Assembly: GCA_958426425.1 (NCBI GenBank)
Contig: CATZYY010000062.1
Span: forward strand, 1 to 12,808
Direction: 5' to 3'
DNA from: an uncultured Oscillospiraceae bacterium
Lineage (GTDB): Bacteria > Bacillota > Clostridia > Oscillospirales > Oscillospiraceae
DNA: 12,808 nucleotides
Shown here: piece by piece, positions 5,656 to 12,791 of the stretch
Numbering within the stretch: position 1 is the first letter of the stretch
How the letters are laid out: each line of letters begins with the position of its first letter
The notes under the pieces: model-generated
What the model was told of the DNA's origin: nothing
Seen by the model: only the letters and a program-made list of their open reading frames with translations
Database searches by the model: none
Made by a program: the position numbers and the translations under genes

Positions 5656-6852
5656 ATGGCAGGAGTATCTCTCGTCAACATCAAGAAGGTCTATCCCCCC
5701 TCCAGCGACCAGAAGAAAGCCCAGAAAGCCAAGAAGGGCGAACAGGCGGAGGAAAAGAAGGTCAACCTGCAGGTGACTGCGGAGGGCGTTGTCGCCGTCC
5801 AGGAGTTCAACCTGGAGGTAGCTGACAAGGAGTTCATCGTGCTGGTAGGCCCCTCGGGCTGCGGCAAGTCCACCACGCTGCGCATGGTGGCCGGCCTGGA
5901 GGAGATTTCCAGCGGCGAGCTGTACATTGACGGCAAGCTGATGAACGACGTGGCCCCCAAGGACCGGGATATCGCCATGGTGTTCCAGAACTATGCCCTC
6001 TATCCCCACATGACCGTGTATGAGAACATGGCCTTCCCCCTGAAGCTGCGCAAGGTCCCCAAGGATGAGATTGACCGCCGGGTGAAAGAGGCGGCGGAGA
6101 TCTTGGATATCACCCAGTACTTAGACCGTAAGCCCAAGGCTTTGTCCGGCGGCCAGCGTCAGCGTGTGGCCATTGGCCGCGCCATCGTACGAGAGCCCAA
6201 GATCCTGTTGATGGACGAGCCCCTTTCCAACCTGGACGCCAAGCTGCGCAATCAGATGCGGGCTGAGATTATCAAACTGCGTCAGAAAATCAACACCACC
6301 TTCCTGTATGTGACCCACGACCAGACCGAGGCCATGACTCTGGGTGATCGAATTGTTATCATGAAGGACGGCTTCATCCAGCAAATCGGCACGCCGCAGG
6401 AGGTCTTTGACCATCCCGCCAATCTGTTCGTGGCCGGCTTCATCGGCATGCCCCAGATGAACTTCTTCGACGCGGAGCTGAAGAAGGACGGCGAGAAGTA
6501 TCTGGTGTCCGTAGGCAACTACCAGGTGCAGCTGTCTGAGGCCAAGTGCGCCAACCTGGCCAAGCGGGGCGTGACCAGCCAGAGCATCACCCTGGGCGTC
6601 CGGCCCAACCACATTGTGCTGGACAAGAAGGAAGCCAGTGTTCCTGCCAAGATGGATGTGTTCGAGATGATGGGCAACGAGATCCATCTCCATGTCACCG
6701 CCGAGGGAAGAGATGTGGTGGTTATCGTGCCCACCATGGATCTGGGCGGCAGTTATGCCGAGACCTTTGCTCCGGGAAGGGATCTGGCCTTAACCTTCAG
6801 AGGAAGCGCCTGCCATGTGTTCGACAAGGACGGAAAGAACCTGGAGTTTTAA
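5656..6852 (+). CDS. ABC transporter ATP-binding protein, MalK/MsiK/UgpC type
   Basis: This is a 398-residue ATPase subunit of sugar-type importers. The nucleotide-binding domain carries Walker A GPSGCGKS (65-72), the Q-loop Gln111, signature LSGGQ (163-167), Walker B LLMDEP (184-189), D-loop SNLDAKLR and the H-loop His221. A C-terminal TOBE-type regulatory domain follows (about 285-390). An insert of roughly 25 residues, rich in Lys, Glu and Gln, sits between the first strand (MAGVSLVNIKKVYP) and GVVAVQEFNLEV. No permease or binding-protein gene is adjacent, so it is likely a shared ATPase serving several carbohydrate importers, as MsiK does; this is inference. ATG at 5656 was chosen because MAGVSLVNI matches the family N-terminus and GGAG lies four bases upstream. 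An in-frame GTG at 5569 has no ribosome binding site. Substrate cannot be named. Confidence 0.93.
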   Translation: MAGVSLVNIKKVYPPSSDQKKAQKAKKGEQAEEKKVNLQVTAEGVVAVQEFNLEVADKEFIVLVGPSGCGKSTTLRMVAGLEEISSGELYIDGKLMNDVAPKDRDIAMVFQNYALYPHMTVYENMAFPLKLRKVPKDEIDRRVKEAAEILDITQYLDRKPKALSGGQRQRVAIGRAIVREPKILLMDEPLSNLDAKLRNQMRAEIIKLRQKINTTFLYVTHDQTEAMTLGDRIVIMKDGFIQQIGTPQEVFDHPANLFVAGFIGMPQMNFFDAELKKDGEKYLVSVGNYQVQLSEAKCANLAKRGVTSQSITLGVRPNHIVLDKKEASVPAKMDVFEMMGNEIHLHVTAEGRDVVVIVPTMDLGGSYAETFAPGRDLALTFRGSACHVFDKDGKNLEF

Positions 6853-6870
6853 CAAATAACCGAAATAAGG

Positions 6871-6901
6871 CGGCGCCGGCAGTTTCTGCCGGCGCCGTTT
6901 T
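6871..6901 (+). terminator. Intrinsic terminator after the ABC ATPase
   Basis: CGGCGCCGGCAG (6871-6882) and CTGCCGGCGCCG (6886-6897) pair perfectly around TTT, followed by TTTT. It starts 18 bases after the stop codon. Confidence 0.93.
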
Positions 6902-6918
6902 AGCGGATACCTGCTAAC

Positions 6919-6954
6919 ATGATGGCCGGACCCTCATTGGGGTCCGGCCATCAT
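6919..6954 (-). terminator. Long hairpin after guaA, probable terminator
   Basis: ATGATGGCCGGACCC (6919-6933) pairs over 15 bases with GGGTCCGGCCATCAT (6940-6954). It lies four bases beyond the guaA stop on the minus strand, where it is followed by GTTAGC rather than a true T-run. The stem is strong and the position fits the end of guaA, but the tail is weak. Confidence 0.7.
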
Positions 6955-6958
6955 ATTC

Positions 6959-8500
6959 TCACTCAAATTCGATAGTTGCGGGGGGTTTGGAGGTAATATC
7001 GTAGAGGACGCGGTTAATGTGGGGCACCTCGTTGACCACCCGGACAGACACCCGGTCCAGCACCTCGTAGGGAATGCGGGTCCAGTCGGCGGTCATGAAG
7101 TCGCTGGTGGTTACGGAGCGCAGGGCCAGGGCGTAGTCGTAGGTCCGGCCGTCGCCCTGGACGCCCACGGAGCGCATGTTGGTCAGCACCGCGAAGTACT
7201 GGTTCATGGTGCCCTCCAGGCCCGCCTTGGCGATTTCGTCCCGGAAGATGAAATCCGCCAGACGCAGCATGTCCAGCTTCTCCTTGGTGATGTCACCCAG
7301 GCAGCGGATGGCAAGGCCGGGACCGGGGAAGGGCTGCCGCATGACCAGGTACTCGGGCAATCCCAGCTCCCGGCCCAGCTGCCGGACCTCGTCCTTGAAC
7401 AGCATTCGTAGGGGCTCGATGATCTCCTTGAAGTCCACATAGTCGGGAAGACCGCCCACGTTGTGGTGGCTCTTAATGACGGCGGCATTTCCAGCGCCGG
7501 ATTCGATCACGTCGGGGTAGATGGTGCCCTGTACCAGGTAGTCCACCTTGCCGATCTTCTTGGCTTCCGCCTCAAAGACCCGGATGAACTCCTCGCCGAT
7601 GATCTTGCGCTTGCGCTCCGGCTCATTTTCGCCGGCCAGCTTGATGAGGAACTGGTTTTCGGCGTTGACTCGGACGAAGTTGATGTCCCACTTGGAGAAG
7701 GCGGCTTCCACCTCGTCGCCCTCGTTCAGACGCATGAGACCGTGGTCCACGAAGACACAGGTCAGCTGATTGCCCACGGCCTCGGCAACCAATGCCGCCG
7801 CCACAGAGGAGTCCACGCCGCCGGAGAGGGCCAGGAGTACCTTGCCGTCGCCCACCTTTTCCCGCACGGCCTGGATGGCGGTGGTCTTGTAGTCGCCCAT
7901 GGTCCAGTCGCCCTTGGCGCCGCAGACCTCATAGAGGAAATTGCGGATCATATCGGTGCCGTGCTCCGTGTGGTTTACTTCCGGGTGGTACTGAACACCG
8001 TAGAAGCCCCGGCTCTCGTCGCAGATAGCCACATTGGGGCAGGCGTCGGAGTGGGCCACCAGGGTAAAGCCCTCAGGCACTTTCTCCATATAGTCGCCGT
8101 GGCTCATCCAGGTGATGCCCTGAGCGGGCAGGCCTTTGAAGAGTTTGCAGGCGGTGTCGAAATAGGTCTCCGTCTTGCCGTACTCCCGGGCGGAGTCGGC
8201 AGTGGCGGCGGTGACCCGGCCGCCCAGGTTGTGGGCGATCAGCTGACAGCCGTAGCAGATGCCCAGGATGGGCACGCCCAGGGTGAACAGGGCCGGGTCC
8301 GCCTGGGGAGAGGCGGGGTCGTACACGCTGTTGGGGCCGCCGGTGAAGATGATGCCGATGGGGTTCATAGCACGGATGGCGTCCAGAGAGGTGGTGTAGG
8401 GCTTCACCTCGCAGTACACGCCGCATTCCCGGACCCGGCGGGCGATCAGCTGGTTATACTGACCGCCGAAATCCAGGACGATTACAGTCTGGTGGGACAA
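6959..8500 (-). CDS. guaA: GMP synthase (glutamine-hydrolysing)
   Basis: GuaA converts XMP, glutamine and ATP to GMP, the last step of guanine nucleotide synthesis, in the cytoplasm. The 513-residue protein is full length. The N-terminal class-I glutamine amidotransferase domain (about 1-195) has TGGPNSVYD, the nucleophile Cys82 in GICYGCQ, and His172/Glu174 in YHPEVNHT. The ATP-pyrophosphatase domain has the PP-loop LSGGVDSS (225-232). The C-terminal dimerisation domain ends in the family-typical PPATIEFE. The start is TTG at 8500: the protein begins SHQTVIVLDFGGQYNQL as expected, and AAAGGAGG lies eight bases upstream. It lies downstream of xpt on the same strand, but a strong terminator separates them, so guaA probably has its own start of transcription in the 8501-8596 gap, where I could not pick a clear promoter. 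Confidence 0.98.
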   Translation of the reverse strand: MSHQTVIVLDFGGQYNQLIARRVRECGVYCEVKPYTTSLDAIRAMNPIGIIFTGGPNSVYDPASPQADPALFTLGVPILGICYGCQLIAHNLGGRVTAATADSAREYGKTETYFDTACKLFKGLPAQGITWMSHGDYMEKVPEGFTLVAHSDACPNVAICDESRGFYGVQYHPEVNHTEHGTDMIRNFLYEVCGAKGDWTMGDYKTTAIQAVREKVGDGKVLLALSGGVDSSVAAALVAEAVGNQLTCVFVDHGLMRLNEGDEVEAAFSKWDINFVRVNAENQFLIKLAGENEPERKRKIIGEEFIRVFEAEAKKIGKVDYLVQGTIYPDVIESGAGNAAVIKSHHNVGGLPDYVDFKEIIEPLRMLFKDEVRQLGRELGLPEYLVMRQPFPGPGLAIRCLGDITKEKLDMLRLADFIFRDEIAKAGLEGTMNQYFAVLTNMRSVGVQGDGRTYDYALALRSVTTSDFMTADWTRIPYEVLDRVSVRVVNEVPHINRVLYDITSKPPATIEFE

Positions 8501-8508
8501 AGGGGATT

Positions 8509-8516
8509 CCTCCTTT
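8509..8516 (-). promoter_or_regulatory. Ribosome binding site that fixes the TTG start of guaA
   Basis: AAAGGAGG on the minus strand is eight bases before TTG at 8498-8500. No ATG or GTG in frame sits at a comparable distance, and the conserved GuaA N-terminus starts here. Confidence 0.85.
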
Positions 8517-8544
8517 TATCGGTAGATATCAGTTTATAAGGCCC

Positions 8545-8596
8545 GGCAGCCGCCCGTGCTCATGATTGAAAAGCGGCGCGCCGTGTTCGGGCTGCC
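8545..8596 (-). other. Possible structured leader upstream of guaA
   Basis: GGCAGCC (8545-8551) and GGCTGCC (8590-8596) form a seven-base stem that closes a loop of about 38 bases containing the self-complementary CGGCGCGCCG. The element begins right after the T-run of the xpt terminator. It does not show the conserved core of a guanine riboswitch, and I cannot assign it to another class. Confidence 0.35.
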
Positions 8597-8633
8597 AAAA
8601 AACCACACGCCCGGCCCCAGAGGGCCGGGCGTG
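8597..8633 (-). terminator. Intrinsic terminator after xpt
   Basis: CACGCCCGGCCC (8606-8617) pairs with GGGCCGGGCGTG (8622-8633) around a four-base loop. On the minus strand it is followed by TGG and six T (8597-8602). It starts six bases after the xpt stop codon. Confidence 0.94.
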
Positions 8634-8639
8634 AAGAGA

Positions 8640-9218
8640 TCACATCTCGTCCCGGAACACAATTTGGCCCGGCTGGGCAGACTCGATAATGGCCAGGGAC
8701 TTGAGATTGACACCGGCCTCCCGCAGGCGGTCACCGCCGCCCTGGAAGCCCTTCTCCACAGCGCAGCCAATGCCCACCAGGGTGGCGCCGGCGGCTTTCA
8801 CGATGTCGCACAGGCCCCGAATGGCCTCACCGTTGGCCATGAAGTCGTCAATAATCAAAACCTTGTCGTCGGCGCTGAGCCAATCCTTGGCTACCAGCAG
8901 CGTGACTTTCTTCTTATAAGTGTAGGAGAAGATGTCGCTTTGATACAGACCGCCCTCGATGTTGTCGCTCTTGGCCTTCTTGGCAAAGAGCATGGGCTTG
9001 TGGAAACGCTGGGCAACAATGGCAGAAAGAGCAATGCCGCTGGCCTCTGCGGTGAGAATCAACGTGACCTCGTCCATGTTGAAATGGCGGCCGAATTCAT
9101 CGGCAATGTGGGTCATCAGCTCTGTATCGATCCGGTGATTCAAAAAGCCGTCCACCTTGATGATGTTGCCGGGCAGCACCCGCCCCTCGGCCATGATGCG
9201 GTCTTTCAGTTCCTGCAT
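8640..9218 (-). CDS. xpt: Xanthine phosphoribosyltransferase
   Basis: Xpt transfers the phosphoribosyl group of PRPP to xanthine, giving XMP for salvage. The 192-residue protein matches the B. subtilis enzyme in length and blocks: the N-terminal MQELKDRIMAEGRVL and VDGFLNHRID segments, TAEASGIALS, FAKKAKS, and the PRPP-binding loop VLIIDDFMANGEA (about 120-132), followed by GIGCAVEKGFQGG. The ATG at 9218 has GAGGGGG eight bases upstream. The product XMP is the substrate of GuaA encoded just downstream, so the two form a functional purine-salvage pair although a terminator lies between them. The leader (about 70 bases) contains only a small TGGGC/GCCCA hairpin and not the purine riboswitch that precedes xpt in Bacillus. 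No xanthine permease is visible. Confidence 0.96.
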   Translation of the reverse strand: MQELKDRIMAEGRVLPGNIIKVDGFLNHRIDTELMTHIADEFGRHFNMDEVTLILTAEASGIALSAIVAQRFHKPMLFAKKAKSDNIEGGLYQSDIFSYTYKKKVTLLVAKDWLSADDKVLIIDDFMANGEAIRGLCDIVKAAGATLVGIGCAVEKGFQGGGDRLREAGVNLKSLAIIESAQPGQIVFRDEM

Positions 9219-9295
9219 ACGCGCGTCCCCCTCAGTTCTATCTATAAAGTATTGGGCTCTGGCCCAGGTTTTATGAATTGTGGAGTGTGAAATCT

Positions 9296-9324
9296 ATTAT
9301 CTCGAATTTTGCCGGTTTTTGCAA
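9296..9324 (-). promoter_or_regulatory. Sigma-A-type promoter for xpt
   Basis: On the minus strand TTGCAA (9319-9324), a 17-base spacer and GATAAT (9296-9301). The RNA would start near 9289, about 70 bases before the xpt ATG. Confidence 0.72.
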
Positions 9325-9378
9325 CTGTTTTTCCGCACAAAAGGAAACTTTTTCAGCCGCCACCTTTGTGAAAAGACG

Positions 9379-9412
9379 AAAAAAGTCCCGCTCCGCACTG
9401 GGCGGAGCGGGG
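9379..9412 (-). terminator. Intrinsic terminator after the Mrp-family gene
   Basis: CCCGCTCCGC (9387-9396) pairs with GCGGAGCGGG (9402-9411); on the minus strand the stem is followed by AC and six T (9379-9384). It begins eight bases after the Mrp stop codon and isolates that transcript from xpt. Confidence 0.94.
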
Positions 9413-9419
9413 AAATACG

Positions 9420-10241
9420 TTATGCTTTTTCCAGGCAATCGGCAGCGCCGTCCAGCCAGGTGCCCTGGAAGGATTCGATATCCCCGGCGTCGGTGAGAGC
9501 CGCCAGAGCCGGGTCAATGGGCATTTCCGCCAGAACCGGCAGGTTGTGGCGGGCGGCGGCCTGGGCAGTCTTGCCCTGGCCGAAGAGATAGATCTTCTTG
9601 CCGCAGTCCGGGCAGGCCACATAGCTCATGTTCTCCACCAGACCAAGGGTGGGGACCTCCATCATCTCCGCCATCTTTACGGCCTTCTCCACCACCATGC
9701 TGACCAGCTCCTGGGGGGAGGCCACAATGATCAGGCCGTCCAGAGGAATGGACTGGAACACGGACAACGACACGTCGCCGGTTCCCGGCGGCATATCCAC
9801 AAACAGATAGTCGCAGTTCCACAGTACGTCGGTCCAGAACTGCTGGACCACGCCGGAGATGACGGGGCCCCGCCAGATGACCGGGTCGGTCTCATTGGGC
9901 AGCAGCAGGTTGGTGGACATGATCTGGATGCCGGTGCGAGAAGTGGAGGGGTACAGACCGGCTTCACTGCCCATGGCCTGCCCGTGGACGCCGAAGGCCT
10001 TGGGGATGGAGGGGCCGGTGACATCGGCATCCAGGATGCCGACCTGATAGCCCCGCCGCCGCATGGTGACCGCCAGCTGACTGGTGACCATGGACTTGCC
10101 GACGCCTCCCTTGCCGGAGACGATGCCGAAGACCTTGCCGATATGGGCCTCGGGATGGTGCTCCTTCAGCAGGGACTGAGGCTCCTGCCGCTCCGAGCAG
10201 CTCTCGCCGCAGGTAGAGCAATTATGGGTGCACTCGCTCAT
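9420..10241 (-). CDS. mrp: Mrp/NBP35-family iron-sulfur cluster carrier ATPase
   Basis: This 273-residue P-loop ATPase of the Mrp/ApbC/NBP35 group is expected to bind a [4Fe-4S] cluster and hand it to target proteins in the cytoplasm. It has the deviant Walker A motif GKGGVGKS (43-50), the DADVTGPSIP switch I block (71-80), VDMPPGTGD (148-156), and the CPDC pair (Cys210/Cys213) that bridges a cluster between two subunits. The N-terminus adds four cysteines, Cys4, Cys8, Cys11 and Cys15, reminiscent of the N-terminal cluster site of eukaryotic Nbp35 and frequent in anaerobes. AAAGGAG lies ten bases before the ATG. The YhaN-like gene ends 79 bases upstream on the same strand without a standard terminator between them, so co-transcription is possible. 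No apoprotein partner is adjacent. Confidence 0.94.
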   Translation of the reverse strand: MSECTHNCSTCGESCSERQEPQSLLKEHHPEAHIGKVFGIVSGKGGVGKSMVTSQLAVTMRRRGYQVGILDADVTGPSIPKAFGVHGQAMGSEAGLYPSTSRTGIQIMSTNLLLPNETDPVIWRGPVISGVVQQFWTDVLWNCDYLFVDMPPGTGDVSLSVFQSIPLDGLIIVASPQELVSMVVEKAVKMAEMMEVPTLGLVENMSYVACPDCGKKIYLFGQGKTAQAAARHNLPVLAEMPIDPALAALTDAGDIESFQGTWLDGAADCLEKA

Positions 10242-10260
10242 GATACGAAATCTCCTTTTT

Positions 10261-10277
10261 CCGCGCCTTGGGCGCGG
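10261..10277 (-). other. Short hairpin just upstream of the Mrp ribosome binding site
   Basis: CCGCGCC and GGCGCGG pair perfectly around TTG. On the minus strand the stem is followed by AAAAAGGAG, so it is not a terminator in that direction. It may stabilise or process an mRNA shared with the upstream ATPase gene. A possible weak -10 (TAAAAT) lies just before it on the minus strand. A further inverted repeat, CAGGTA/TACCTG at 10311-10329, spans the stop codon of the upstream gene. Confidence 0.4.
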
Positions 10278-10320
10278 TCATTTTACGCATTTCGTCCGGT
10301 TTTCCGGAACCAGGTACATC

Positions 10321-12603
10321 TTATACCTGTTTTGCCTCCGCCGTCAACCGCTGAATGGAAACTTCCCCGTCTGCGGCAAAAAAGTCCGCTTCCCGGCTGT
10401 GGCAGGTGAACAGCAGAATTTGCCGTTTCCGGGCGGCCTTCTTTAAATAGTTTAAGGCGGCGGCGCAGCGGTCGTCGTCGAAATTGGCCAGAGCATCGTC
10501 CAAAATGATGGGCACGGCCTTTTCTGGCGGCAGCACCAGGTCACAGATGGCCAGCCGCACCGCCAGATACAGCTGGTCCAGAGCCCCGGCGGACAGCAGC
10601 TCCGCCTCCCGGTACACGCCCTCCCCGGCGGGCTCCGCCGAGAGGTGGAAGCTCCGGTCCAGCACTACGCCGCCATACCGTCCGCCGGTGAGACCGGCGA
10701 AAATCTCCGCCGCCCGACGGCCCAGCTCCGGGGAGAACCGGTTTTGCAGGGTGGTGTTGGCGCTGTCCAGGGCCTCCATGGCCATCTGCAAAGCGGCGTA
10801 TTCCCCCTCCAGTTGTGCTTTCTGCTCCAGCTGTTCCGCCTGCATGGAAGTCAGCACCGCCGGGTCGCCCACAGCATGGAGCCGGCCGGTGAGCCGGTCC
10901 GCCGCGGATCGGGCGGCGGCAATGGCCTCTTTGGTGCGTGTCAGCTCCGCCTCAACGGCCCCGCGGCTTCGCTGAGGCGGGGAGGGAAGATCATCCTCCT
11001 CCGTCTGAGGCAGCTGCTGGGACTGGACCTCCCACCGCAACCGGGCTTCCCGGGCGGCGGCTTCCGCCTCGGACAGCTCCTTGCGGCGTACGGCGCACTG
11101 GCGCAGCAGGCTGTCTGCCGTGGGGATGTCGAAGGCGGCGGGGGCAAAGCGGCGGACCTCCAGCAAGATCCCCTGCTCGTTGGAGCTAAGGGAATTATAT
11201 AAGGTATCCGCGGCGGCGGTTTTGGCGTTGACAGCCTCCTGGGCCGCGTCCCGGGCTTCGCATAATTTACAATAGGTATCCGCCATGGCGGCAATGGCCT
11301 CCTGGTCGGTGGTGCCGAAGCGCTTGGTCAGGGCGGCCTGCCGCAGGTTTTTCAGCGTATGCGCGCGATACAGGCGGGAGACGTAGGCACCTGCTCCAGC
11401 CACCACAGCGGCTACGGCTCCCGGTAGGAGCCAGGGTACCATCCCCATCAGCGGCAGGTCCAGTGTGGAGGTGCGGGCGTACAGCAGTGCAAAGACGCCG
11501 CCTGCCGCCGCCAGGAACAAAAAGAAGATGGCCAGCTCCCGAACGGCCACGGCGCCGGGGATTTTATCAGTCTGGCCAGTCTGCTGGGCCTCTTTTCGGG
11601 CGCTGTCGGGGCTCTGCCCGGCAAAGGGGCTCTCGCCCAGGTTGGCCTCGGCCTTCAGCAGCTGCTTCATGGCCTCGTCCCGCTCACCCCGCGCCCGCTC
11701 CACGCTTTTGCGCACGGTCTGCAGGTTGACAATAGCCCCTCGCAGCCGGGCAATGGTGTCGTTCTCCGGCAGCCGCTCCTCCTCAGCCCGGCGGCGCAGG
11801 GAAACGGCCCGCTCCTCCGCCTCCCGGGCGGCGATTTCGGCCCCGGACAGGGCCCGGCGCTTCTGAACGGCCTCCCAGCGGTCGTGGAGGGACAGCTCCG
11901 CTGTCAGTGCAGCCTCCTGGACGGATAACGCCTCCAGTTGAGAGCGGGCCTGGGTCAGCTGCGCCTCCAGATCGGAGATCTCCGATAGCTGCCGGTCCGT
12001 CTCCGCCAGTTCTCCTTCCAGGGCAGGCAGCAGGCCGGTCTTGTTGTAGCGGCGGCGGTTCAGCTGCTTTTTCAGCGCTTCTGCCGCCTCTATGTAAGAG
12101 GTATCCTCCTCACCGGCGGAGATCAGGGCGGCGATCCGCCGCTCCAATCCCGCGTCCTGGGTCACGGCCAGGCCGCTTTGACGGATGAAGGCGCTGCGCT
12201 CGAAGACCTCACGGCTGACACCCAGCAGTGTCTCGCCGCAGGTCCGGCCGGTCAGCTCAGGCACGGCGTCCCCGGTGCCGGTATACACGGCGGAAAACTC
12301 TCCCATAGGGCTGGTCTGACGGCGGGTGGTCCGGGTCAGGGTCAGCTCACCCAGATCTGCCACACAGTCCAGCCGGCCGCTCATGGCGGTGCCGGCCCAG
12401 GGGGCGTAGCGGTTCTTATCGGCGATAAAGCCTGCCCGGTCCCGCTCCCGGCTGTTGATGCCGTACAGCATGGAGGCAAGAAACGCGCACCAGGTGGATT
12501 TGCCGCTTTCGTTGGGCGACTGGATGATGTTCAGCCCCTCTCGCAGCTCCAGTGTCCGGTTCTGAAGCTGGCCGAAGGTAGCGGTCATGCGGCGAATCAG
12601 CAA
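10321..12603 (-). CDS. YhaN-like (Rad50/SbcC-type) AAA ATPase with transmembrane hairpin
   Basis: This 760-residue protein has the split ATPase head of the SMC/Rad50 group. The N-terminal half carries MLIRRMTATFGQLQNRTLEL and Walker A SPNESGKS (29-36), with the Q-loop region FIRQSG (139-144). Two long, charged, coiled-coil-like stretches (about 170-345 and 415-620) follow and precede the rest of the head. The C-terminal half has signature LLSAGALDQLYLA (669-681), Walker B VPIILDDALANFDDD (697-711) and TCHSRE with His735. Between the coils lie two membrane segments (about 357-376 and 387-408), as in B. subtilis YhaN, so the apex is probably anchored in the membrane. A CxxC (Cys445/Cys448) lies shortly after them. 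YhaN is usually paired with a YhaO-type nuclease; none is visible. The TTG start at 12603 has AGGAGGGAG a few bases upstream and fits the family N-terminus. A role in DNA maintenance is inference. Confidence 0.9.
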   Translation of the reverse strand: MLIRRMTATFGQLQNRTLELREGLNIIQSPNESGKSTWCAFLASMLYGINSRERDRAGFIADKNRYAPWAGTAMSGRLDCVADLGELTLTRTTRRQTSPMGEFSAVYTGTGDAVPELTGRTCGETLLGVSREVFERSAFIRQSGLAVTQDAGLERRIAALISAGEEDTSYIEAAEALKKQLNRRRYNKTGLLPALEGELAETDRQLSEISDLEAQLTQARSQLEALSVQEAALTAELSLHDRWEAVQKRRALSGAEIAAREAEERAVSLRRRAEEERLPENDTIARLRGAIVNLQTVRKSVERARGERDEAMKQLLKAEANLGESPFAGQSPDSARKEAQQTGQTDKIPGAVAVRELAIFFLFLAAAGGVFALLYARTSTLDLPLMGMVPWLLPGAVAAVVAGAGAYVSRLYRAHTLKNLRQAALTKRFGTTDQEAIAAMADTYCKLCEARDAAQEAVNAKTAAADTLYNSLSSNEQGILLEVRRFAPAAFDIPTADSLLRQCAVRRKELSEAEAAAREARLRWEVQSQQLPQTEEDDLPSPPQRSRGAVEAELTRTKEAIAAARSAADRLTGRLHAVGDPAVLTSMQAEQLEQKAQLEGEYAALQMAMEALDSANTTLQNRFSPELGRRAAEIFAGLTGGRYGGVVLDRSFHLSAEPAGEGVYREAELLSAGALDQLYLAVRLAICDLVLPPEKAVPIILDDALANFDDDRCAAALNYLKKAARKRQILLFTCHSREADFFAADGEVSIQRLTAEAKQV

Positions 12604-12607
12604 AGGA

Positions 12608-12616
12608 CTCCCTCCT
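12608..12616 (-). promoter_or_regulatory. Ribosome binding site that fixes the TTG start of the YhaN-like gene
   Basis: AGGAGGGAG on the minus strand ends four bases before TTG (12601-12603). The next in-frame ATG at 12588 lacks a site and would remove part of the conserved first strand. Confidence 0.75.
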
Positions 12617-12641
12617 ATGTATAAAATATCTGTTCCGGCTC

Positions 12642-12650
12642 ATTATAGCA
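12642..12650 (-). promoter_or_regulatory. Extended -10 promoter for the YhaN-like gene
   Basis: On the minus strand TGC then a perfect TATAAT (12642-12647). No good -35 is visible, as often with extended -10 promoters. The RNA start would be near 12635, giving a leader of about 32 bases. Confidence 0.6.
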
Positions 12651-12762
12651 TCAGAAACGGCGTTTGCACAGACTGTTTTCTGCCAAAGTGAGGACAATCC
12701 CACATATAATAAGGCGTGCTAATGGCGAATATAAAAAAATCAAAGAATTTTCCAAAAAGGTG

Positions 12763-12791
12763 TTGACAAGGGGGCGGCGGCGTGGTATTCT
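12763..12791 (+). promoter_or_regulatory. Very strong promoter pointing out of the window
   Basis: TTGACA (12763-12768), a 17-base GC-rich spacer and TATTCT (12786-12791), preceded by an A/T-rich tract (about 12728-12760) that resembles an UP element. The combination is typical of stable RNA or other highly expressed genes. The gene itself starts beyond base 12808. Confidence 0.75.

Noticed and set aside
7463..8539. Long open frame (358 codons) on the + strand opposite guaA
   Set aside because: It is the complement of a perfectly conserved guaA and its protein is a Gly/His/Val-rich mirror product with no family features.
9219..9295. Guanine riboswitch upstream of xpt
   Set aside because: I looked for the conserved three-way-junction core and loop sequences and found only one small TGGGC/GCCCA hairpin.
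9546..10409. 287-codon + strand frame opposite the Mrp-family gene
   Set aside because: Antisense shadow of a conserved P-loop protein in GC-rich DNA.
11463..11866. Arg/Ala/Ser-rich + strand frames opposite the YhaN-like gene
   Set aside because: Complement of coiled-coil and membrane segments of a well-supported gene.
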